Counted from the stretch's first letter, positions 52,505 to 62,357 are shown. The stretch: 64,000 nt of DNA from Alteribacillus iranensis (GCF_900113025.1 NZ_FONT01000004.1:108849-172848), one strand, 5' to 3'. The notes: generated by a model not told the origin, from the sequence alone. Program-made: numbers and translations.

Positions 52505-53557
52505 TTACGCTTTTACCATCTCTAAACTTTTTACTGCGTGTCCTGCAATGGAATCATACATTTTTCCGATGGATTCCTCTTTTCCAAAAATGGAAGTGGA
52601 GCCACTTTCTCCATGTTCTCCAGGCTGAGCCAGTGGAATGCTTCCGAGCAAAGGTACAGAGAATTTGTCAGCAATAGCTTGGCCTCCACCCCGCCCAAAC
52701 ACGTATTCTCGCTTCCCTGTTTCTATGCTTTGATAATAGGCCATATTCTCAATAACACCTAAAATCTCATGTTCTGCTTTTCTGGCCATCTTTCCTGCTC
52801 TTTCCGCAACATAAGCAGCATTAGGGTGCGGTGTTGTTACTAGAATTTCCTTAGATGAAGGCAAGAGGCGGTGAACATCCAAGGCAACGTCCCCAGTTCC
52901 AGGTGGTAAATCCATCAATAGATAATCAAGTTCTCCCCATTCTACTTCAGAAAAGAAGTTGTTTAGCATTTTTCCGAGCATGGGTCCTCTCCATAGTACG
53001 GGAGAGTTATCTTCAGAGAAAAATGCCATTGACATGATCTTAACTCCATATTTTTCCGGGGGAATAATTTTGTCATTTTTTATTTCCGGCCTTTTTTCCA
53101 GTTCCATAATTGCGGGTATACTAAATCCATAAATATCGGCATCTATTAGACCAACTTTGTATCCAAGGCGAGATAGAGAGACTGCCAGATTAGCTGAAAC
53201 AGTAGATTTGCCGACTCCTCCTTTTCCGCTAGCAATACTTATTACCTTTGTCTGGCTATGTTCTGATAAAAGAGAAGGAGTTTCCGGTTGTAATTTTTGT
53301 TTATCTTCTATTGATAGCTCCTCTTCCTTTAATTCCTCAAATCGGAGACCGATAGAATCTGCTCCCGCTTCTTTTAACACGTTCACTATTTTCTGTTGAA
53401 CTTCCATTTGTTCAGAGGAAGCTGTTTTAGCTAGCGCAACTTTGAGACTAATATAGTCACCTTTCACTTTTATGTTTCTGATTGTAATATTTCTATGTAA
53501 ATTAGGATCCTCCACTTGGAGCAGTAATTCACGAATTTTTTGCTCGGACAAGCTCAT
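52505..53557 (-). CDS. salA: Mrp/SalA family P-loop ATPase
   Basis: A 350-residue protein with an N-terminal DUF59/MIP18-like domain (residues 1-85) and a ParA/MinD-like ATPase domain with Walker A SGKGGVGKST. The C-terminal CxxC pair that holds the iron-sulfur cluster in most Mrp/ApbC proteins is missing: after IENMAYY the sequence reads QSIETGKREYVFGRGGG. That fits SalA of bacilli, a regulator of protease genes through scoC in B. subtilis, rather than a cluster carrier. ATG 53557 has AAGGAGG 8 bases upstream. It follows the pyrimidine operon on the same strand. Confidence 0.88.
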   Translation of the reverse strand: MSLSEQKIRELLLQVEDPNLHRNITIRNIKVKGDYISLKVALAKTASSEQMEVQQKIVNVLKEAGADSIGLRFEELKEEELSIEDKQKLQPETPSLLSEHSQTKVISIASGKGGVGKSTVSANLAVSLSRLGYKVGLIDADIYGFSIPAIMELEKRPEIKNDKIIPPEKYGVKIMSMAFFSEDNSPVLWRGPMLGKMLNNFFSEVEWGELDYLLMDLPPGTGDVALDVHRLLPSSKEILVTTPHPNAAYVAERAGKMARKAEHEILGVIENMAYYQSIETGKREYVFGRGGGQAIADKFSVPLLGSIPLAQPGEHGESGSTSIFGKEESIGKMYDSIAGHAVKSLEMVKA

Positions 53558-53597
53558 CTTTATTTCCTCCTTCTTGTTTGCTGGCCATAAGATGATA

Positions 53598-53628
53598 GGG
53601 AACAAGCCGCATCGTCGGCTTTGCTCCC
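53598..53628 (-). terminator. hairpin between the aminotransferase gene and salA
   Basis: GGGAGCAAAGCCG and CGGCTTGTTCCC pair with one mismatch. No T tract follows, so it may be a leaky terminator or an RNA-stability element at the end of the pyrimidine operon. Confidence 0.5.
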
Positions 53629-53649
53629 TGTAACATTCGAAGTTTTCTA

Positions 53650-55005
53650 TTAATGCAAATCTTGAAGGACAGCTTTTAACGTATCAATTAAGAAGCGCAG
53701 ATCCTTTTCTGTAGAAGTAAGCGGAGGTGCAATGATCAAGACATTTTGATATCCCGGCACCGTGTCACCATTACGTCCAATAACTAGCCCTTTTTCTTTA
53801 CATCCCGCTATCACTTTCGCTGCTAATTCTTCATTAGGCTCTTTAGAATCCTTGTCTTGGACCAGTTCGATACCGAATAAAAAGCCTACTCCTCTTACTT
53901 CCCCTACTTGCTCATGAAGTTCCAATTCTCTTAATTCATTAAGCAATGAATCACTTTGTTTGGATACTCGATTAACGACATCTTCATTTTCTAATATTTC
54001 AATGGTTTTCAAGGCTACTGCACAAGCAGCCGGGTGACCACCAAATGTAGAAACATGCCGGAAATGTTCCTTCTCTCCTTTTTCTTTAAATCTCTCATAG
54101 ATATGAGAAGATACTGCAGTAGCTCCAAGAGGAAAATATCCAGCTGTAATTCCTTTTGCCATCGTTACTATGTCCGGCTGCACTCCTGCTGAATGCATAA
54201 ACCCGAACATTTCACCTGTACGTCCGAATCCTGACACGACTTCGTCTGTAATGAGGAGGACATCGTATTTTTTACATATTTCTGACACTCTTGTTAAGTA
54301 TTCCGGCTCTGGAATGAGGACACCGCCGCCTGAGATAAACGGTTCTAACACAACTGCCGCTACAGAGTCTGCACCTTCCCATTTAATCACTTCTTCGATA
54401 TAGTCAGCAGCGGCTAAGTCACTTTTTTCCCCATCCCCAAACGCGCTTCGGTAACTGTATGGAGGTGGTACTTGTAAGAATCCCGGTGCACTTGGACCGT
54501 ATTTTGATTTTCGGTTAGCCTGAGCAGTCGCACTTAGTGCTCCCAGCGTCGAGCCGTGATAGGCCCGGTACCTGGAAATGATCTTATATTTCTCCGGGTT
54601 TCCATTTTGGGCGTGATATTGTCTAGCAATTTTAAAGGCTACTTCGTTTGCTTCCGATCCACTGTTAGAGAAAAATGTAGTATAGGATCCTTTCAACACT
54701 TCACTTAATTTCGCGGAAAGTTCAATAGCTGGTACGTGACTTAACGTGAGTGGAAAGTAAGCCACATTTACCATTTGTTCGTAGGCGGCCTGCGCAATTT
54801 CTTCACGCCCATGGCCTAGATTCAGACACCAAAGGCCAGATACACCATCTAAGAGCTCATTGCCATCCATATCCGTGAACCATGCGCCTTCTCCCTGCTT
54901 TACCACGACAGGTTGTGCTTTTTCATTATATTTGGACATGGCATGCCAGAGATGATCTTTGTCTTTTTGAAATAAATTATTCTTGCTTGCTTCCGCTTGT
55001 TGCAT
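53650..55005 (-). CDS. class III aminotransferase, probably beta-alanine aminotransferase
   Basis: A 451-residue PLP enzyme. It has the family patterns VSGLWCLNLGHGREEIA, SNSGSEANEVAFKIAR, the aspartate in LLITDEVVSGFGRTG and the PLP lysine in VTMAKGITAGYFPLG. As last gene of the reductive pyrimidine operon it most likely moves the amino group of beta-alanine to pyruvate or 2-oxoglutarate, giving malonate semialdehyde for the aldehyde dehydrogenase at the operon start. Other omega-amino acids are possible. It starts 29 bases after the malic enzyme stop. Confidence 0.88.
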   Translation of the reverse strand: MQQAEASKNNLFQKDKDHLWHAMSKYNEKAQPVVVKQGEGAWFTDMDGNELLDGVSGLWCLNLGHGREEIAQAAYEQMVNVAYFPLTLSHVPAIELSAKLSEVLKGSYTTFFSNSGSEANEVAFKIARQYHAQNGNPEKYKIISRYRAYHGSTLGALSATAQANRKSKYGPSAPGFLQVPPPYSYRSAFGDGEKSDLAAADYIEEVIKWEGADSVAAVVLEPFISGGGVLIPEPEYLTRVSEICKKYDVLLITDEVVSGFGRTGEMFGFMHSAGVQPDIVTMAKGITAGYFPLGATAVSSHIYERFKEKGEKEHFRHVSTFGGHPAACAVALKTIEILENEDVVNRVSKQSDSLLNELRELELHEQVGEVRGVGFLFGIELVQDKDSKEPNEELAAKVIAGCKEKGLVIGRNGDTVPGYQNVLIIAPPLTSTEKDLRFLIDTLKAVLQDLH

Positions 55006-55034
55006 ACTACCCCTCCTGACGGCTTTTTCAACGC

Positions 55035-56237
55035 TTATACTTTGACAACTTCTTCTTGACCTACCGCTTTAGCAACACCACTTTCTATAGCTGCTCTAGC
55101 CACTTCCTCAGCTACGCGGGACACGACTTCTTCATTAAATGGGGATGGAATGACATAATCAGAATGGAGCTCCTCTTCACTAATTAGATTCGCAATAGCA
55201 TATACGGCAGCAATTTTCATTTCCTCATTTATCGCACGTGCCTTCACATCTAATGCTCCTCTAAAAATCCCTGGGAATGCTAAGACGTTGTTAATTTGAT
55301 TAGCAAAGTCTGAGCGTCCAGTACCGATCACTAATGCTCCTGCTTCCTTTGCTGCCTCCGGAGTTATTTCAGGGTCGGGATTAGCCATTGCAAATATAAT
55401 CGCTTTATCGTTCATGCTTTGGACCATTTGTGAGGTAAGTGCTCCTGCAACGGAAACACCAATAAACACGTCCGCCCCCTTTACAGCGTCCTCCAACGAT
55501 CCATCTTCTTTCTTTCTGTTCGTTTGTGCCGCGAGATCCTCTTTGATGTTATTCATCCCATTTGGCCTGCCTTCATAAATAGGCCCTTTCGAGTCACAAA
55601 GGATGATATCTTCTACACCCATGGATAGTAACAGATTGACAACTGCTACCCCTGCAGCTCCAGCCCCGTTGATGACAACTTTAATGTCTGCGAGCTTCTT
55701 TTCTGCCAGTTTCAAGGCATTAATTAGTCCAGCTGCTGTCACAATAGCTGTGCCATGTTGGTCGTCATGAAACACAGGAATATTCAGTTCTTTTTTTAAT
55801 TGTTCTTCTATTACGAAGCAATGAGGAGCCGCAATATCTTCTAAGTTTATACCGCCGAATGTAGGCTCTAATAATTTCACTGTGTTAACGATTTCTTGTG
55901 TGTCATCTGTGTTTAAACAGAGAGGAACCGCATCAATCCCTCCAAATAATTTGAAGAGCGCTCCTTTTCCTTCCATTACAGGCATTGCTGCTCCAGCCCC
56001 GATGTTCCCCAGCCCTAACACAGCAGATCCATTTGTCACAACGGCCACGCTATTTCCTTTAATCGTGTAGTTATACATATTATCTTCATTTTCAGCAATG
56101 GCTTTACATGGTTCGGCGACTCCAGGGGAATAGATTAAGCTAAGGTCTTCTTCCCCTTCTACCGGAGTTTTTACTTCAACTGAGAGTTTACCTTTATATT
56201 TTTGATGTACGGCTAAGGCTTTTTCTTTTAGATTCAA
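55035..56237 (-). CDS. NAD(P)-dependent malic enzyme
   Basis: A 400-residue malic enzyme of the small bacterial type without a phosphotransacetylase domain. It shows LSLIYSPGVAEPCKAIAE, the catalytic NIPVFHDDQHGTAIVTAA, and the nucleotide loop VVINGAGAAGVAVVNLL. It converts malate to pyruvate and CO2. Its place in a pyrimidine-degradation operon is unusual; it may supply pyruvate as amino acceptor for the transaminase. It lies between a small unknown gene and the aminotransferase gene, with GGGAGG before the ATG. Confidence 0.92.
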   Translation of the reverse strand: MNLKEKALAVHQKYKGKLSVEVKTPVEGEEDLSLIYSPGVAEPCKAIAENEDNMYNYTIKGNSVAVVTNGSAVLGLGNIGAGAAMPVMEGKGALFKLFGGIDAVPLCLNTDDTQEIVNTVKLLEPTFGGINLEDIAAPHCFVIEEQLKKELNIPVFHDDQHGTAIVTAAGLINALKLAEKKLADIKVVINGAGAAGVAVVNLLLSMGVEDIILCDSKGPIYEGRPNGMNNIKEDLAAQTNRKKEDGSLEDAVKGADVFIGVSVAGALTSQMVQSMNDKAIIFAMANPDPEITPEAAKEAGALVIGTGRSDFANQINNVLAFPGIFRGALDVKARAINEEMKIAAVYAIANLISEEELHSDYVIPSPFNEEVVSRVAEEVARAAIESGVAKAVGQEEVVKV

Positions 56238-56273
56238 GAAGCGTTCCTCCCTTGTTTACATTCATTCTGTCTC

Positions 56274-56498
56274 TTACTTGTTTTTCTGTTGAGCGATTAA
56301 CAGATTTGAAAAATATTTTCTAGTATCAGGATTTAAAATATGAAGCTGTTTCTTTTCACTTTGCTTCTTTTCATTCGGACGTTCGAAGTCAACAAAAGCT
56401 CCACTTAAATTTTCTTCTACCTTTCCAATCCGGTACCCTTTTTCCACCAATTCATCAATTTTGCTTTTTTCTTCTAAAAACTCCTCATATGATGCCAT
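56274..56498 (-). CDS. small charged protein of the pyrimidine operon, unknown function
   Basis: A 74-residue soluble protein. It begins with a helix (MASYEEFLEEKSKIDELVEK), then GYRIGKVEENLSGAFVDFE and a basic, Q-rich end. No family recognised. It sits 31 bases after the NCS1 permease gene and 36 before malic enzyme, with AAAGGAG 8 bases before ATG 56498, so it is certainly expressed with the operon. A permease- or enzyme-associated regulator is possible. Confidence 0.7.
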   Translation of the reverse strand: MASYEEFLEEKSKIDELVEKGYRIGKVEENLSGAFVDFERPNEKKQSEKKQLHILNPDTRKYFSNLLIAQQKNK

Positions 56499-56529
56499 GC
56501 TTGTCACTCCTTTTTATATTTTCCATAAT

Positions 56530-58008
56530 TCAGTCTTTTCCGGCTGCAACGTAACCGATAGCTTCTTCTTCCTCTTCCCATTCATCTTCAATTACCCAGT
56601 CTCTGCCAACAGTAATTCCTAAATATTTCTCGTCATCCGGTTCTTCTAATTCAGCCTGCGGGTACTTTTGGAACCACCAGAATTTTGCGAGGACATAATA
56701 AGCAATCGCTCCTACAACAAATCCTATGAAAAAGGAATACGTTGAAAAAATAACTGCAGCTCCACCGCTTACCGCCCAAGCGATGATCCCGGCCCAATTG
56801 ATTCCGTTTGCATAACGGTACTGTCCTTCTTGTTCATAAAGATCTGGGACATTGACTCTTCGTTTTCGAATAAGATAATAATCCGCGAATAGTACACCAA
56901 CAATACCAGCCATTAAACCTCCAATAATAGAAAGAAATGGCATGAGAACATCAAATAAGTTCCACGGCTGTGTAACCATTCCAATAATCCCGGCAACAAT
57001 GACTCCCGCGTAAAATGGTGTCTTTGGTCCGCCAATATTAGAGAAGATGGTTGCTGCTGGTACTAAGTTACAAGCTGTGTTTGTTGACCATTGAGCTAAT
57101 ACGATCATTAATAACAAAATGGCTAGTACAATACCCGTGGCAGATTCCTGTAAGGCAACAACAGGATCATAATTACCTACGGCTATATATGCTACTCCTC
57201 CGATAGCAACAACGAATGTCTGGGTAAGAGGTAAAGCAACTAATGTTCCAACCCACACACTTTTATTACGCTTAAACCAATTTCTTTCATGTTGCGGAGC
57301 TTTGATGAAACGAGAAAGCGATGATATATCTGCAGACAAAGTTGACCAATAACCCATGTTACCGATGATAACCATCATAATTGCTGTAAAAAGCAATCCA
57401 CCTGACACAGGGTTCTCCACCCACGTCCAGACATTACGGTCGATTGCCGCAGCCTGACTGCTTAGACTTGAATACATCCAAATAGAGATTAAGATAATGG
57501 TTGGTGCTGCTAAGTTTGCGAAACGTTCGATAGACTTTATACCAATTGCTGTATTGACAACTTGAACTGCCACAAAAGCTACAAAACAAATGAACCAATT
57601 ATCAAAGCCAAACAGAACATTTAATATTCCGTTCATAGCTGCTGCGCCGAAGTAAGTGTTAATACCAAACCATATCGATGCTGCAAGCCCCCTAAGACCC
57701 GCTGGGAAATGTGTACCTACCGTACCAAATGGAGCCCTTAGATATACGGGAAATGACAAACCATGTTCCACCCCAATGTCTGCTATCAGGCTGATGAAAC
57801 CTCCGATAATAACACAGCCTACAAAGGAGGCTACTAGAACCCATACAAGCGGCATTTCCTGAACGCCTGCTCCTCCAACAGCAAAGGCAGCTAATACGAC
57901 CGCCATTCCGATCCACATGATGAAGAAACCAAATGTATTGATTTCCCTTTTATTATGAGGAATAGGAAGCAAATCAGGGGACCTAAGGTAATTGTTATTT
58001 GATTTCAT
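56530..58008 (-). CDS. NCS1 family nucleobase permease
   Basis: A 492-residue, 12-helix transporter of the nucleobase-cation-symport-1 family. Telling segments are NTFGFFIMWIGMAVVLAAF in helix 1, FGINTYFGAAAMNGIL near residue 115 and WSTLSADISSLSRF. In this operon it most likely imports uracil, thymine, dihydropyrimidine or hydantoin. The tail is acidic (EDEWEEEEEA). A perfect 15-bp hairpin separates it from the hydantoinase gene upstream. Confidence 0.92.
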   Translation of the reverse strand: MKSNNNYLRSPDLLPIPHNKREINTFGFFIMWIGMAVVLAAFAVGGAGVQEMPLVWVLVASFVGCVIIGGFISLIADIGVEHGLSFPVYLRAPFGTVGTHFPAGLRGLAASIWFGINTYFGAAAMNGILNVLFGFDNWFICFVAFVAVQVVNTAIGIKSIERFANLAAPTIILISIWMYSSLSSQAAAIDRNVWTWVENPVSGGLLFTAIMMVIIGNMGYWSTLSADISSLSRFIKAPQHERNWFKRNKSVWVGTLVALPLTQTFVVAIGGVAYIAVGNYDPVVALQESATGIVLAILLLMIVLAQWSTNTACNLVPAATIFSNIGGPKTPFYAGVIVAGIIGMVTQPWNLFDVLMPFLSIIGGLMAGIVGVLFADYYLIRKRRVNVPDLYEQEGQYRYANGINWAGIIAWAVSGGAAVIFSTYSFFIGFVVGAIAYYVLAKFWWFQKYPQAELEEPDDEKYLGITVGRDWVIEDEWEEEEEAIGYVAAGKD

Positions 58009-58045
58009 ATACGACTCCTTTTCCTAGTGGTCCTTTATAGTGGTA

Positions 58046-58084
58046 AATAGAAAGAAAAGGTTCATTTCCCCTTTTCTTTCTATT
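58046..58084 (-). other. intra-operon hairpin between hydA and the permease gene
   Basis: AATAGAAAGAAAAGG and CCTTTTCTTTCTATT form a perfect 15-bp stem with a nine-base loop, not followed by a T tract. It probably sets mRNA stability or processing rather than termination. Confidence 0.6.
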
Positions 58085-58115
58085 CAACTTGGAAGATAAT
58101 CACAACTTTTACTTA

Positions 58116-59528
58116 TTATTGCGTTGCTTTTTCTTCGGACAACTGTAGATTAGAATTGAATCGTTTTCTCTTTAAGAACTGACCGCTTCCTGGCTTCCCA
58201 ACAAATTGCTTGTCACGGATTACGAACTCGCCGCGGGATAAGACGGAAATCGGCTCTCCAGTTACTTTCATACCTTCAAAAGCACTGTAGTCCACATTCA
58301 TATGATGAGTAGACGCGGAGATCGTTCTTTCTGCATTTGGATCAAAGATAACAATATCCGCGTCACTTCCTACTGCAATCGTTCCTTTTTCTGGGAATAA
58401 ACCAAATAATTTAGCAGTACGAGTGGACACCATATCAACGAATTCATTGATGGAAATACGGCCTTTTTTCACGCCCTCGGAGAACATCACGCTAAAGCGG
58501 TCTTCAATGATTGGCCCACCGTTTGGAATCTTAGTAAAATCATCTTTGCCCAAATCTTTTTGTCCGTTAAAGTTGAAAGAACACTGGTCAGAACCGATTG
58601 TTTGAAGCTGGCCATTTTTTAGAGCCTTCCAAAGCAGGTCTTGATTGTGCTTTTCACGAAGCGGTGGAGACCATACATATTTTGCTCCTTCAAAATCCGG
58701 CTTAGCAAGATAAGATTGATCAAGTGTTAAGTATTGCGGACAAGTTTCTCCCCATACGCGATATCCTTTTTCTCTTGCCGCTGCAATCTTTTCCACAGCT
58801 TCCTGACAAGTTACATGAACAACATACAATTGGGAGTCAGCTAGACCTGTCAATTCAGCAGCTCGTCCGGTTGCTTCCCCTTCTGCTTCAGGCGGTCTCG
58901 TTAAAGCGTGATAAATAGGATCTGTGTTCCCTTTTTGCAATGCATCTTTCACGAGAAAATCAATAACGTCCCCGTTCTCGGCGTGGACCATGACGAGAGC
59001 GCCTTGTTCACGTGCTGTGACAAGAGCCTTGAAAAGCGTCTCGTCATCTGCTTGGAATACGTTTTTATAAGCCATGAACACTTTAAAGGAAGTGATTCCG
59101 TTTTCCACAATGCCTGGAAGCTCATTTAAAACATCATCCGTTACTTCAGTAAGCTGGAGGTGAAAGCCGTAGTCTATAACTGCTTTATCTCTGGATTTTT
59201 CATGCCACACATTAATCGCATTTTGGAGTGGCTCTCCTTTATTAGTTAAGCAGAAATCAATAATAGAAGTCGTACCACCATAAGCAGCTGCAATGGTTCC
59301 TGTTTCGTAATCATCTGCGGTCATCGTTCCACCAAATGGCATGTCTAAGTGAGTGTGAGGATCAATCCCCCCTGGGAAGAGGAAAGCGCCTTTCGCATCG
59401 ATTACTTCATCAGCATCTTCATTTAAGCTTGCAGCAATTGCTGATACCTTTCCATTTTCAATTAATATATCTGCTTCATATTGATCCGTTGCAGTTACGA
59501 CCGTTCCGTTTTTAATGATTTTTTTCAT
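58116..59528 (-). CDS. hydA: dihydropyrimidinase / D-hydantoinase
   Basis: A 470-residue amidohydrolase that opens dihydrouracil or dihydrothymine to N-carbamoyl-beta-amino acids. Metal ligands are in GGIDPHTHLDMPFGG, the carboxylated lysine in SFKVFMAYKN, and further histidines in MVHAENGD and YVVHVTC; the last aspartate is in GSDQCSF. It follows preA with 119 bases between, a gap that holds a GC-rich hairpin. With PreAT it makes the first two steps of reductive pyrimidine breakdown. Confidence 0.95.
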   Translation of the reverse strand: MKKIIKNGTVVTATDQYEADILIENGKVSAIAASLNEDADEVIDAKGAFLFPGGIDPHTHLDMPFGGTMTADDYETGTIAAAYGGTTSIIDFCLTNKGEPLQNAINVWHEKSRDKAVIDYGFHLQLTEVTDDVLNELPGIVENGITSFKVFMAYKNVFQADDETLFKALVTAREQGALVMVHAENGDVIDFLVKDALQKGNTDPIYHALTRPPEAEGEATGRAAELTGLADSQLYVVHVTCQEAVEKIAAAREKGYRVWGETCPQYLTLDQSYLAKPDFEGAKYVWSPPLREKHNQDLLWKALKNGQLQTIGSDQCSFNFNGQKDLGKDDFTKIPNGGPIIEDRFSVMFSEGVKKGRISINEFVDMVSTRTAKLFGLFPEKGTIAVGSDADIVIFDPNAERTISASTHHMNVDYSAFEGMKVTGEPISVLSRGEFVIRDKQFVGKPGSGQFLKRKRFNSNLQLSEEKATQ

Positions 59529-59605
59529 ACGACCAGCTCCTATCTTTTATATAAAATGTTTGGCTAGCGACGTCTTTTGGGTAAAGGGCTTGTGTGTTTA
59601 GAATA

Positions 59606-59635
59606 GAGCGGGGGAAAAAAGCGAATCCCCCGTTC
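59606..59635 (-). other. intra-operon hairpin between preA and hydA
   Basis: GAGCGGGGG and CCCCCGTTC pair (one G-T) around a 12-base loop. No T tract follows on the minus strand. It is the second such element in the operon. Confidence 0.5.
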
Positions 59636-59647
59636 TTCCTCATTTGT

Positions 59648-60931
59648 TTAAGCTAATTCTGTTGCACTTGTAGAAGTCTGTTTGATGGCTGCCTGGCGAT
59701 CGTTCCAAGTCATTGGTTCACCATTTGGAATCTCCACCATATCGATGGCTCCATCCACTGGACATACAATGGAACATAAGTTACAGCCTACGCAGTCTTC
59801 TTCGCGCACTTCTAAATAATCTGTTCCGTCTTCCGCCGTCAGCATGTCGATACATTGGTGAGAAGTATCTTCGCATGCAATGTGACATTTATTACAGTTA
59901 ATACATACATCGTTATTAATACGAGCGACCACTTTATAATTAAGATCAAGATCGCCCCAGTCGGAGTACTTAGGTACAGACTTTCCAACGATGTCATCTA
60001 ATGTTTCTAATTTTTTCTCATCCATATAGTTTTGAAGACCGTCAATCATGTCTTCTACTATGCTAAATCCGTGGTGCATCGCTGCGGTACATACTTGAAC
60101 ACTTCCAGCGCCCATTAACATATACTCTGCTGCGTCACTCCAAGTTGAGATACCTCCCATTCCTGAAATCGGAATGTTATTCAGCTCAGGGTCACGCGCA
60201 CACTCAGCAACCATATTGAGTGCAATAGGTTTAACTGCCGGCCCGCAATAACCACCGTGAGCCCCTTTTCCTGCTACATGAGGGATAGTATTCCACGAGT
60301 CGAGATCAACACCAGCTAAACTGTTGATTGTATTAATCATGCTGATTGCATCTGCTCCACCCTGAACAGCAGCCAAGGCTGTCGCGGTAATATCCGTAAT
60401 GTTCGGAGTTAACTTTACAATGACCGGAACTTCTGCTGCTTCTTTTGCCCACATTGTTTGTTTTTCAACTAATTCAGGCACCTGACCAGACGCAGCACCC
60501 ATACCACGTTCAGCCATACCGTGTGGACAGCCAAAGTTTAATTCAAACCCGTCTACACCAACATCCTGTACTTTCTTTACAATCTCATGCCATTTTTCCT
60601 GCTGCGGCTCAACCATTAAGGAGGCAATCACCGCGTGATCTGGATACTTTTTCTTTGTTTCATAAATTTCTTGCAAATTCACTTCGAGCGGTCTGTCACT
60701 TATGAGCTCGATGTTATTAAAGCCCATAACTTGCTTACCATTGTAGCTAGTTCCGGCAAAACGTGAGGATACGTTTAAGATGGGATCACCCAACGTCTTC
60801 CAAACAGCACCTCCCCAGCCTGCTTCAAATGCCCTTTGCACCTGGTAACCTGTATTCGTTGGCGGTGCTGAAGCCAGCCAAAATGGGTTAGGTGCCTTAA
60901 TTCCAGCAAAATTTGTACGTAAGTCTGCCAT
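59648..60931 (-). CDS. preA: NAD-dependent dihydropyrimidine dehydrogenase, subunit PreA
   Basis: A 427-residue protein with an FMN TIM barrel (residues 1-330) and a C-terminal ferredoxin domain. The barrel has the active-site cysteine region NFGCPHGMAERGMGAASGQ. The two clusters are bound by CINCNKCHIAC with DTSHQC and by CVGCNLCSIVCP. PreA reduces uracil and thymine with electrons passed from PreT. It starts 30 bases after the preT stop; the pair forms the heterotetrameric enzyme. Confidence 0.95.
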   Translation of the reverse strand: MADLRTNFAGIKAPNPFWLASAPPTNTGYQVQRAFEAGWGGAVWKTLGDPILNVSSRFAGTSYNGKQVMGFNNIELISDRPLEVNLQEIYETKKKYPDHAVIASLMVEPQQEKWHEIVKKVQDVGVDGFELNFGCPHGMAERGMGAASGQVPELVEKQTMWAKEAAEVPVIVKLTPNITDITATALAAVQGGADAISMINTINSLAGVDLDSWNTIPHVAGKGAHGGYCGPAVKPIALNMVAECARDPELNNIPISGMGGISTWSDAAEYMLMGAGSVQVCTAAMHHGFSIVEDMIDGLQNYMDEKKLETLDDIVGKSVPKYSDWGDLDLNYKVVARINNDVCINCNKCHIACEDTSHQCIDMLTAEDGTDYLEVREEDCVGCNLCSIVCPVDGAIDMVEIPNGEPMTWNDRQAAIKQTSTSATELA

Positions 60932-60961
60932 TATAAAAGTACCTCCTGCCTTTAATTATTT

Positions 60962-62344
60962 TTAAACAGCCGCGCTTTCCGTTTCACCAATTAACTGTTT
61001 GTGAATAGCGTATGCCGCCTGCTTTCCTTGCTCGGCAGCGGTAACAACCATTGCTTCACCTTGGCCATCGCCAAAAATAACGTCACCAGCAGCAAACACT
61101 TTAGGATTTGACGTTTGGAAAGTATCCAAATTCACTTCTACTACTCCCCACTTATGATTCAAGCCAAATTCTTCTATCAAGTTTACGAAACGAGTTTGGC
61201 CAATTGCCTTGATCACTGCATCTACTTCCATTACAAACTCTGATCCTTCTACAGGTGTTGGACGACGGCGACCGTCTTCACCAGGTTCACCAAGCTCCAT
61301 CTTCACACACTCAAGCCCTGTCACTTTACCTTTTTCGTCCGTCACGATACGAGTCGGCTGTGTGAGCCACTCAAACTCAATACCGTCTTGTTTCGCAAAC
61401 TCATATTCAAATTCGTATGCTGTCATTTCTTTTTCTGTACGGCGATATATCATTTTAACGTCCTCTGCACCAAGGCGAATGGAGCAAGTTGCGGCGTCAA
61501 TCGCTGTGTTACCCGCACCTACTACTGCAACTTTTCTACCAACAAAGTCCCTGCTCATAGGAGGAGTTTTTGTCGTTTCCACAAAATCAATAGCATCAAA
61601 GACTCCTTCTGCATCTTCACCTTCAATACCAAGCATTGGAACGGTTGACATACCTACTGCCAAAACAATAGCATCGTAACCGCTTACAAGCTCATCTACA
61701 GATATGTCTTTTCCAACCGTAGTGTTCGTACGAATTTCTACTCCTAACTTCTCCACCTGCTCCACTTCCCAAAGCGAAACTTCTTGTGGAAGTCGGAAAG
61801 AAACGATACCAAATGTGTCCAGACCACCTGCTTTTTCTTTCGCTTCAAAAATAGTTACTTTAAAGCCGAGACGAGCCAATTCTCGAGCCGAAGCAAGTCC
61901 GGCAGGTCCGCTTCCGACAATAGCTACAGACTTTCCATTGTCTTTACCTTGCTTGAACAATTCAGCATTATTTTTCATAGCCCAATTGGTCGCATGGCGC
62001 TGCAAGTTACCAATCATGATTGGCATGGAAGCATCATTAAGAACACAAGCACCTTCACATAGCTCTTCTACCGGGCATACCCTCGAACAACTTGCCCCTA
62101 CTGGATTGGATTCCATGATAACTCGCGCAGAACCTTTTAGGTTACCTGAAGCAATCTTCTTAATGAAAGATGGAATGTCAATCCCTGTAGGACAAGCTTG
62201 AATACAGGGTGCGTCATAACAATACAGACAGCGGTTAGATTCGTCTATTGCTTCTTTCTGGGTGAGATCCGGTTCTACTTCTTGAAAGTTACTTTCCAAG
62301 TCTTCTAGGGAAATCGACTTATTTTCAAAACGACTAAAATTCAT
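60962..62344 (-). CDS. preT: NAD-dependent dihydropyrimidine dehydrogenase, subunit PreT
   Basis: A 460-residue flavoprotein of the glutamate-synthase small-subunit family. N-terminal cysteines for two [4Fe-4S] clusters are in RCLYCYDAPCIQACPTG and CSRVCPVEELCEGAC. The FAD loop is VAIVGSGPAGLASA and the NAD(P) loop VAVVGAGNTAIDAA. It takes electrons from NADH and passes them to PreA. It lies 13 bases after the aldehyde dehydrogenase gene. Confidence 0.95.
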   Translation of the reverse strand: MNFSRFENKSISLEDLESNFQEVEPDLTQKEAIDESNRCLYCYDAPCIQACPTGIDIPSFIKKIASGNLKGSARVIMESNPVGASCSRVCPVEELCEGACVLNDASMPIMIGNLQRHATNWAMKNNAELFKQGKDNGKSVAIVGSGPAGLASARELARLGFKVTIFEAKEKAGGLDTFGIVSFRLPQEVSLWEVEQVEKLGVEIRTNTTVGKDISVDELVSGYDAIVLAVGMSTVPMLGIEGEDAEGVFDAIDFVETTKTPPMSRDFVGRKVAVVGAGNTAIDAATCSIRLGAEDVKMIYRRTEKEMTAYEFEYEFAKQDGIEFEWLTQPTRIVTDEKGKVTGLECVKMELGEPGEDGRRRPTPVEGSEFVMEVDAVIKAIGQTRFVNLIEEFGLNHKWGVVEVNLDTFQTSNPKVFAAGDVIFGDGQGEAMVVTAAEQGKQAAYAIHKQLIGETESAAV

Positions 62345-62357
62345 AAGGACACCCTCC

